The notes beneath the pieces are model-generated. The model made no database searches. It was not told the DNA's origin and saw only the letters and a program-made list of their open reading frames with translations. 64,000 nucleotides of DNA, from assembly GCF_050003625.1 (NCBI RefSeq), contig NC_134398.1:82802003-82866002 (forward strand), in the 5' to 3' direction. Shown in pieces: positions 56,577-64,000 of this stretch. Source of the stretch: Haematobia irritans (lineage: Eukaryota > Arthropoda > Insecta > Diptera > Muscidae). A program made the translations under genes and the position numbers. How positions within the stretch are numbered: position 1 is the first letter of the stretch; every line of letters begins with the position of its first letter.

Positions 56577-56730
56577 AGCGTTGCCGTTTTGGTCCGATCG
56601 GACCAAAATTGGTCCAAAAGATTTCTAATTTTTGAATTTGGTCCGATGGTCAGACCAAACAGAATTTTGTCCATTTTGGTCCATTTTCATAAATTTGGTT
56701 TCTATCACATATTAAATAGTAGATGGTGCA
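56577..56730. mobile_element. hAT-like end with TTTGGTCC repeats
   Basis: CAGCGTTGCCGTTTTGGTCC then several GGTCC/GGACC words (TCCGATCGGACCAAAATTGG). The matching right end is not found. Confidence 0.45.
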
Positions 56731-57005
56731 CCGCAAAGAATATTGTCGGGAGGCCAAATACTTCACATGCTTCAAATACGAATTTTGCTTAGAATAGAAG
56801 ACGTATTTCTCTGAAAAAAAGTTTTTCCTTGTCTAAAAGTCTCTAAACTTTTCAATGAAGTCTATTTATCCTTATAGCTAAATGATTCGACATAAAAATG
56901 TGTATCCTAACATGAATGCAAATTTCGTTTTAATGAAGTCAAAATGGATTTAATATTTCTGAAAAAATCTTCAAAATTAATAAAATGTTTCAACACATTG
57001 TTTTA
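56731..57005 (+). mobile_element. Y-e: truncated Y element
   Basis: Starts CACCGCAAAGAATATTGTCG, a decayed Y left end, and follows Y to about 57005, where a V-type hairpin begins. Confidence 0.65.
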
Positions 57006-57450
57006 AAGTCATTATACCCTAAACCACATAGTGGTTAGGGTATAATAAGTTTGATCTGCCAAAAAATTTGCCTACAAGAAATATTGATTTTAGACCCCAT
57101 AAAATATATACCGATCGACTCAGAATCACCTCCTGAGTCGATCTAGCGCTTGGTGTCCGTCTGTCCATCCGTCTGTCCATGTATTTGTTGTTCACAGGAT
57201 TTCGGTCGCAATTATTAACCGATTTTGATGAAATTTGGTACAGGGAGTTTTTTTGGGCACAAGGACGAACGTTATTTAATTTGGAAGAAATCGGATCAAA
57301 TTTAGATATAGCTCCCAAATGTATATATGACCACAGAGGCCAAAGTTTACAAGGGAGTAAAATCTAGCTATTCATTCAAAATTTGGTTGAAATCGGTTCG
57401 GAATAAGATATAGCTCCCGTAAACATGTAACTCTTAATTTTCTTATATAC
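57006..57450. repeat. V-type element with terminal hairpin
   Basis: ATTATACCCTAAACCACATA pairs with TAGTGGTTAGGGTATAAT. It is followed by AGACCCCATAAAATATATAC, GTCCGTCTGTCCATCCGTC and units with ATTTGGTACAGGGAG. Same plan as W and V elements. Confidence 0.6.
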
Positions 57451-57834
57451 AGATATGCGAAAAAGTGAGAGGCATCTGTCACATCGTATGCGATCCAGAT
57501 TTAACTCCCAAACTTATTCTAATAAGACCCCCAAATAGGTAGGTTTACTAATTTAGTAGGGGTAGTGAAGGGTATGATATTGTCGGCTTCCCTCTTCACT
57601 AACCCGTTTTTTTTCAATCTGTTTCGTTCCAGGGCATGAGCCGGGAGAGAGATTTTATAGAAGTGTAAAAATTTGTTTCCAAATCTGTTCAGATTTAACC
57701 CTCTAATGCCCAATCTCGCCTTTAGGCGGGCTTCATTTAATAATGAAGATTTTATTAAAACATACCTTAAGACAACAAAAATGGGTAATAAAAAGAAAAC
57801 TTAGTTTTACCCTTTCACTACCGATGTCCACCTA
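57451..57834. other. No gene; left half of a piggyBac-type MITE
   Basis: 57694-57810 matches the left part of the MITE at 13677 (TTAA then CCCTCTAATGCCC, TTTAGGCGGGCTTC). The right end is missing. Confidence 0.6.
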
Positions 57835-58460
57835 CACTGAAAAAAAACATGCCCGGTTCCAAAGATTTTGTCTTTACTTTAATAATTTTGGTATTGATTC
57901 CGAGCCAAAAAAGCGGAGAATATAAGTAAGGATACTTTTAAGACACAATTCTCTTTTAAATTTGGGTTTTGTGTACTTGCTTCTAGGAAGCAAATTTTAA
58001 TTTTTATTTTTTTTCAGCTTTTTTTTCTTCATATGCCATCAAAGTCCTTTAAAAGTTAGTTAACTACAACTTTATTTTCCAAATTCAGAGTCGACTTCAA
58101 GTAGAATTTATGCTATGTTTCAAGTAAAAAACGTATTTAAAATAAAGTGTTGCAAAACGTGTCCTATTTTTGAAAGAATTTTTGCTTTGTAGTCAAGTTG
58201 CAAAAAGACAACAAATTTAAGGATAATTTCATTAATTTTAAAGAATTTTTCTGAATTAATAAAGTCAAGTTGATCTTACCCCAAAAAATTTTTCTTTCAT
58301 GTTATGATACCCATTTTTAAGTAAAATCACTTAATTATAAGGACAATACGACATCATTGAAAAGTTTATCGACTTTTGGACAAGGACAAAAAACTTTATA
58401 TTAGAGAAATGCGTCTCCTACGCTAAGCAAGATTTGCATTCGCAAAATATTTTTTCAATG
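57835..58460 (-). mobile_element. Y-f: intact Y element (626 bp)
   Basis: CACTGAAAAAAAACATGCCC to ATATTTTTTCAATG, flanked by TA. Opposite orientation to Y-c and Y-d. Confidence 0.85.
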
Positions 58461-58651
58461 TAGGAGGACATTCGAAAACGACGCCAAACTCTATTAGCTA
58501 TTTAGTTTCGATTTATTTCGCGATGTTATTTAAAAAAAAGTAGAGGCTTTAATCAAAATAAGCTATAAATATTTTCCATATTGGTGAGCACTAAAATGAA
58601 TTTCTACAAACTTCTTTAACAATAAACGAAAAATACGAAATTTTAGTAAAT
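58461..58651. other. AT-rich spacer, no gene
   Basis: Nothing recognised between Y-f and the solo LTR. Confidence 0.4.
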
Positions 58652-58991
58652 GTACTGTTACGAATAATTATAGATATAAGTTTATTTAAATTAGTTTCCG
58701 TTAATTTAAAATTTCAAATTGTAACGATAAAATTTCGCTATCACTTGTTGGAATCATCTATTCATTTTCTAGTATTTTCCTGAATTTCTTTTATGTTCTT
58801 TTGTTTGCTTATCGAAATGTTAGTTCTTGCTCTCTCGTAGAATGGCAGCCCCTTTGCTTTGTTATTTTGCATTCTCATTTCATCTCATTGTCTATTGTCA
58901 TTATTGTTGGTGTTGTAGTAATGCGAGCATATATCTGTGTGAGTGTGTATGTGTTCGGCAGCCACCAGATGAATAACTTAATGGTCGTAGA

Positions 58992-59953
58992 CAGCGGTGC
59001 CAACTTTGACGATTTTTCGTCATTTTGACGATTTTTGATGGCAAATTTGACCTGTGACGATTTGACGACGATTTTAACCAACTTAGTTATGAGTTGACGA
59101 TTTTTGAAAATGTTCAACTCAAGTGTTTCATTTTAAAAATTGTTATGACAATTTGACGATTTTTAAAAGTAACTTAGTTATAAGTTGGCGATTTTTCATA
59201 AGTTGTACTGTGAACAAGCATTTTTTTAATCTCAATACTATGGCAATTTGTATCTAGCTTGCTGTCAGTCACATTCGTCTCCAATGAAGAAATAATTTTC
59301 AAAGAAATCAAAATAAATATAATTAAAATTTGGAATTTCTTTGAAACTTAAAATTTAAAAGATATTCTGTGTCCAAAAACTACTTAAAGCTAAATAATTC
59401 TGACGGCCATTTTCATAAAGCTCCGTTAGTGTTCCGTTAATTAACCAACTTTTAAACCGTATTATAGACGAAGCTGCCATCTTGCCTTTATATTCCATAG
59501 GCCAGTTAGGAACGAACTTAACTGACGAAAATTTTTCAGTTAAAGTTAGCCGGAGAGAAGATATTTGCAATTTACTCTCTTTTAACTGGCAGTTAAAGCC
59601 TAACGGAGCTACATGAAAATGGCCGTGAATGTAATAAACTCAATTTAGTTAAATTAACTTTATTCATAACTGATAAGACAAGTTATGCTAAATAAATTGT
59701 AATAATAATAAAAATTATACATGATCAACTAAAAATGATTTAAATTCGTTTGAAGAATATAATAAAAGTGAATTAAAATGGCTTTTGCAATGCTTTTATT
59801 TTGAATAAAACGTTTATTTTCCTCCCAAATCGTTGTTTTCGACTATTTCATGGGTGACGATTTTTCGACGAATTTTATGTGACGAGTTGACGATTTTGAC
59901 GAAAAATATTTTAAAAATTGACGATTTTAAGCCCAAAACAGTTGGCACCACTG
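58992..59953. mobile_element. hAT-4: nonautonomous hAT (962 bp) in the LTR
   Basis: CAGCGGTGCCAACTTTGACG to AGTTGGCACCACTG, 8-bp duplication GTCGTAGA (58984-58991, 59954-59961). Many TGACGATTTTT copies near both ends. It contains MITE N at 59403-59627. No transposase. Confidence 0.9.
59403..59627. mobile_element. MITE N, copy 2
   Basis: Ends ACGGCCATTTTCATAAAGCT and (inverted) ACGGCCATTTTCATGTAGCT, with inverted AACTGGCAGTTAA-like interior. Matches 18307-18526. Confidence 0.75.
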
Positions 59954-59962
59954 GTCGTAGAT

Positions 59963-60610
59963 CAGCGATGGGCAAAGAGACTACGCGGCGTTTTCCTCTT
60001 GCTCGCTCAAATATTCTCTCGCTCAGTTAAGTCTCAAAACAGGTTTTTTACACACGACGAAATGAATTTGTATTTTGAAAACACATTTCAGTCTCGCTTG
60101 AGCAACCGATCGAGCTGGGTGTGTTGTCGCATGTTGTTCAGCGATTACATGAAATTCGAAATAAATGAGTACTTGCAATATAATGTTTTGTTTCCAGAAT
60201 TCATAACTTTCAATTAAATAAGAACCAGATGTAATAAAAAAATATTTTTTTAATATTTATTGAATTTTTTCTATTGTGCGTATTTGAAAACCTAAAAATA
60301 TTATTTATTTTACTATTTCGAATCAAAGGAAAATACACAATAAACAAAAAACACTTAATGTTTTACGATTTTATATGGTAATTTTTTAGTACAGTGTCTC
60401 TTTGGACATCCAAAAAATGTTTCGTTTCGTTAAAAAGTTAATTACATTAAAATTCTGTATCGATGACAGAAATACGTCTTTAAAGTCTTTCATAAAAATC
60501 TCATAAAAAAACTAACTTAATATAATTATTAAGTATCATTTCTCGAAGTGCATAAAGAGAGCGATCAATTGAAAACGCACACAAACACAAATCCTCTCTG
60601 CCCATCCCTG
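59963..60610. mobile_element. hAT-5: nonautonomous hAT (648 bp) in the LTR
   Basis: CAGCGATGGGCAAAGAGACT to CTCTGCCCATCCCTG, 8-bp duplication TCGTAGAT (59955-59962, 60611-60618), which overlaps the hAT-4 target by seven bases. AT-rich interior without a gene. Confidence 0.9.
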
Positions 60611-60635
60611 TCGTAGATCCTTCTAGCATTGTCTA

Positions 60636-60735
60636 AGAATGTTCTGGCGTTGCCAGAATATTGTAGTGCTACCAGAATGTTCTCGTATTGCCACACCGTC
60701 ATATATAAAAGCGCTCGCATGCTGCTAACGAGTCA
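60636..60735 (+). promoter_or_regulatory. LTR promoter: GAA/TTC motifs, TATA box, initiator
   Basis: AGAATGTTCT occurs twice (60636-60645, 60674-60683), with CCAGAATATTG between, resembling paired heat-shock-factor half sites (GAA..TTC). TATATAAAA is at 60702-60710. An initiator-like TCAGTC begins at 60733, about 30 bases downstream. It is a standard core promoter layout. The heat-shock link is inference: three contiguous half sites are not present. Confidence 0.6.
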
Positions 60736-60888
60736 GTCTTAATTAAAGCGTCAAACGAATAACATCAGTGTGAACGAAATGTAAAGTGAAGTCATAGTAA
60801 ATAAATTGTAGATTAACGTTATTTGAAACGAACAGTGTTTTAATTGTCGGGTAATTAAAAACGCCTAAATATAAAAACGTAACAGTAC

Positions 60889-61256
60889 ATTCGTACAAAA
60901 AATATAGCTGATGTATTTCCGGGTTCTTTCTTGTATTTTTTCTCATATAGCTCTTGAAGTAATTGAAGTAGGTCCTCAGAATTACAATTATTTATTCTAC
61001 ATGCTGTTAATTTATATATTATAAAGCTACACTTTTTTTTGGGTACATATTGTGGGCGTGTGCGGGGGTATTATGCGATAAATTTGGTATCAAATGAAAG
61101 GTAATTTTCTGTAGATATGGCGAATCGCTTTAATTTTTTAAATTGATGCATTTTTCATGGAGAAAATTGCATTTTTCTAAAATTATTGACGTTGTTGTCG
61201 TTGTTGTGTTGTAGTATGAGAGTGAGAGCGAGAGAGTTGTTGTTTGGTTTGTTGTA
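60889..61256. other. No gene seen
   Basis: AT-rich sequence, then TTGTTGTCGTTGTTGTGTTG and GAGAGTGAGAGCGAGAGAG low complexity. Confidence 0.4.
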
Positions 61257-61380
61257 GGGCTGTCACTCGGGATAAATCCCGTCCCGAAATCCCGGGATTT
61301 TCGGGACGGGATTTATCCCGAATCCCGGGATTTTTTATTTTGAATCCCGGGATTTTTCGGGATCCCGAAAAAATAATACC
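61257..61380. repeat. CCCGGGATTT-rich hairpin, probable hAT end
   Basis: AGGGCTGTCACTCGGGATAA then repeated AATCCCGGGATTTT and GGGACGGGATTTATCCCG, strongly self-pairing. This kind of subterminal repeat occurs at ends of BED-type hAT elements. The other end is not identified; 61381-61933 shows no gene. Confidence 0.5.
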
Positions 61381-62169
61381 AATGTGATAAAATTGTGGTT
61401 TTTTAAGATTGTTTATTAATAAATTGGAGTCTTCACTCAGTGTAAACGGCCCTTAGATTTCATAACCGACAAATTGAGTTAATAAACATCTCGAGTAAGA
61501 ATTTATTTTAAGTTTTACGTTGTAAAGTGATCAGTTAGCCGTGTCTATTTTACTTATTTTGTTAAAGAAAATTTAAACAATAAATTACATTATTTTAATT
61601 TAAATTTATTTAAGCCTGCTGCTATAGGGATGCCATATACGAATATATGGTTGTTACAATAGGGGTATATTTTGGATAACTATAAATTTCATACGACAAT
61701 GTAAAGGAGAATAAAATGTTCGTATGAAATGTTTATGTACATTCACAGAAAAAGTAAACTGTTTTATAGCAAGAATGAACTAAATAAATTACACCGTTCG
61801 AAAGTTGAAATAATTTTTAGCTTATATTTTAGATTTTCACAAAGCGTTGTTAAAACCAGGAAAATTTAATACTCTGGTGTATTTTTTAACTACAACTCAC
61901 GATATTACGCCCTCTCATAGAAGAAAAAAGTAAAACAAGTATATACGGCCGTAAGTTCGGCCAGGCCGAATCTTATGTACCCTCCACCATGGATTGCGTA
62001 GGAACTTCTACTAAAGGCTGTCATCCACAATCGAATTACTTGGGTTGCGATAACACTTGCCGATGGCAAGGTATCGTAAAACTTTTTAGCACTGTCTTCT
62101 AAATTGTAAGTTAGCCCATACGGGGTATATATTAAACAAAAAAAAGGCCGATTAAATACGTATATAATC

Positions 62170-62885
62170 TAGTTTGACAAAATTTTCTATAGAAATAAAA
62201 TTTTGACAAAATTTTCTATAGAAATGAAACCTTGACAAAATTTTCTATAGAAATAAAATTTTGACAAAATTTCTATAGAAATAAAATTTTGACAAAATTT
62301 TCTATAGAAATAAAAATTTGACAAAATTTTCTATAGAAATAAAAACTTGACAAAATTTTCTATAGAAATAAAATGTTGACAAAATTTTCTATGGAAGTAA
62401 AATGTTGACAAAATTTTCTATAGCAATACAATTTTGACAAAAATTTCTATAGAAATAAAATGTTGATAAAATTTTGTATAGAAATGAAATTTTGACAAAA
62501 TTTTGTAAAGAAATAAAATGTTGACAAAATTTTCTACAGAAATAATTTTTTTACAAAATTTTCTATAGAAATAAAATTTTGACAAACATTTCTATAGAAA
62601 TAAACTTTTGACAAAACTTTCTATAGAAATGAAATTTTAACAAAACTTTCTATAGTAATAAAATTTGACAAAATTTTCTATGGAAATAAAGTTTTGGTAG
62701 ATTACAAAATTTTCTATAGAAATAAAATTTTGACAAAATTTTCTATGGAAATAAAATTTTGACAAACATTTGTATAGAAATAAACTTTTGACAAAACTTT
62801 CTATAGAAATGAAATTTTGACAAAACTTTCTATAGTAATAAAATTTGACAAAATTTTCTATGGAAATAAAGTTTTGGTAGATTAT
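62170..62885 (+). repeat. 29-bp minisatellite, about 24 units
   Basis: Unit TTGACAAAATTTTCTATAGA followed by AATAAAATT. A block ending GTTTTGGTAGATTA occurs twice, about 180 bp apart (62580 and 62760), showing a second-level duplication. The same unit occurs inside the small hAT copies (4245-4400, 32040-32240, 35780-35860). Confidence 0.9.
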
Positions 62886-63850
62886 TTTTGGCGATATGGA
62901 CCAATTTTTGTGTAATAAGTCATCGGCTATATATAACTAAAGACCGATATGGACCAATTTTTACATGGCTGTTAGAGGCCATATATTGACAAAATGTACC
63001 AAATTTCAACCGTATCGGATGACTTTTGCTCCTCCAAGAGGTTCCGGACGTCAAATCTGGGGACGGTTTATATGGGAACTATATATAATTATGGACCTAT
63101 ATGGACCAATTTTTGCACGGTTGTTAGAGACCACATACTAACACCATGTACCAAATTTCAACTGGATCGGATGAATTTTGCTCTTCCAAGAGGCTCCGGA
63201 GGTCAAATCTGGGGATCGGTTTATATGGGGGCTATATATAATTATGGACCGATATGGACCAATTTTTGCATGGTTATTAGAGGCCGTAAACTAACATCAG
63301 GTACCAAATTTCAACCGGATCGGATGAATTTTGCCCCTCCAAGAGGCTCCGGAGGTCAAATCTGGGGATCGGTTTATATGGGGGCTATATTTAATTATGG
63401 ACCGATATGGACCAATTTTTGCATGGTTGTTAAAAACCGTATACTAAGACCACGTACTAAATTTCAACCGGATCGGATAAATTTTGCTTCTCCAAAAGGC
63501 TCCGGTGGTCAAATCTGGGGATCGGTTTATATGGGAGCTATATATAATTATGGACCGATATGGACCAATTTTTGCATGGTTGTTAGAGACCATATACTAA
63601 CATCAGGTACCAAATTTCAATCGGATCGGATGAATTTTGCCTATCCAAGAGGCTCCGGAGGTCAAATCTGGGGATCGGTTTATATGGGGGCTATATATAA
63701 TTATGGACCGATATGGACCAATTTTTGCATGGTTGTTAGAGACCGTATACTCAGACCACGTACCAAATTTTAACCGGATCGGATGAATTTTGCTGCTCCG
63801 GGAGGCTCCCCAAGCCAAATTTGGGGATCGGTTTATATGGGGGCTATACG
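62886..63850 (+). repeat. 153-bp tandem repeat array
   Basis: GGCTCCGGAGGTCAAATCTG recurs at 63192 and 63345 (153 bp), and further units follow. As 153 is divisible by three, one frame (62994-63773) stays open for 259 codons with a repeating 51-residue pattern. I do not consider it a gene. Confidence 0.9.
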
Positions 63851-64000
63851 TAAACGTGGTCCGATATGGCCCATTTTCAATACCATCCGACCTACATCAA
63901 TAACAACTACTTGTGCCAAGTTTCAAGTCGATAGCTTGTTTCGTTCGGAAGTTAGCGTGATTTCCACAGACGGACGGACAGCCGGACAGACGGACAGACG

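Larger units (their letters stand above)
58656..60884 (+). mobile_element. Solo LTR (about 603 bp) holding two hAT elements
   Basis: TGTTACG at the left and CGTAACA at the right, a 7-bp inverted pair, with the 4-bp duplication GTAC (58652-58655, 60885-60888). After removing two hAT insertions about 603 bp remain. It has a TATA box and start site (60702-60735) and AAATAAATTG as a possible poly(A) signal near 60800. No internal region, primer site or second LTR. A 4-bp duplication suits Ty3/gypsy-type LTRs. Confidence 0.85.
61934..64000 (+). mobile_element. W element, runs off the right edge
   Basis: Begins AAAACAAGTATATACGGCC and TTCGGCCAGGCCGAA (perfect hairpin), then TATGTACCCTCCACCATGG. 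A 29-bp minisatellite (62170-62885), six 153-bp units, and GACGGACGGACAGCCGGACA at the edge follow. It is the best ordered W copy. Confidence 0.85.

Noticed and set aside
62994..63773. 259-codon open frame as a protein gene
   Set aside because: It is six 153-bp repeat units read in one frame, the same repeat occurs at three other places with stops, and no family is recognisable.
1..64000. CRISPR array, bacterial operon, rRNA genes
   Set aside because: Tandem arrays here lack equal spacers between identical short repeats, splice sites and SINEs show an animal genome, and no rRNA-like conserved stretch is seen.

Overview
This is eukaryotic, AT-rich insect DNA. The one conserved host gene has short 59-64 nt introns. 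The repeats (a tRNA-headed SINE ending in CTAACC repeats, LOA/I-like and jockey-like LINEs, mariner, hAT, piggyBac and Helitron copies, and 153-bp DINE-like tandem repeats) point to a calyptrate fly with a large repeat-rich genome (house fly, stable fly or horn fly type). The species is inferred, not shown.

Layout. Positions 1-1096 (minus strand) hold three exons of a mitochondrial SLC25 carrier. Its start exon is not next to it, and its 3' end runs off the window. From 1.1 kb to the right edge I find no other convincing host coding gene. The exception is a low-repeat island at about 14.96-17.6 kb, which has a possible first exon on the plus strand (about 15.66-16.15 kb). The rest is nested mobile DNA: 1.4-5.6 kb mariner, Z, hAT and SINE; 5.6-6.75 kb tandem repeat; 6.8-9.6 kb Z with an inserted IS630/mariner-type element; 11.55-14.95 kb element Y holding Z and a hAT; 18.3-21.5 kb W and Z; 21.6-26.3 kb V, a mariner-type element and X; 26.3-30.6 kb Tc1 and Helitron; 30.6-40.8 kb a five-deep stack (W, X, hAT, small hAT, LINE); 42-45 kb a second LINE copy; 45-46.4 kb mariner; 47.1-47.5 kb SINE; 49-53.8 kb a jockey-like LINE split by two Z copies and a solo LTR; 53.9-58.5 kb Y copies; 58.66-60.88 kb a solo LTR holding two hAT elements; 61.9-64 kb W with a minisatellite.

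Letters are my own names. Z is a 0.98-1.8 kb family with CAC...GTG ends, 2-bp target duplications of varied sequence, and one or two tRNA-like Pol III modules. X is a 2.87 kb family with similar ends and four exon-like cassettes. Y is a 0.65 kb family with CACTG...CAGTG ends. W and V are tandem-repeat elements. Several copies sit in sequence that is also present uninterrupted elsewhere in the window, so target duplications and insertion order can be read directly.

Main points. The SINE's 3' tail matches the 3' end of the LOA/I-like LINE, and its tRNA-like head matches the Pol III module inside Z. Almost all transposon genes are broken. The best preserved are the LINE ORF1 at 34117-35346 and the Tc1 transposase body at 26413-27440.
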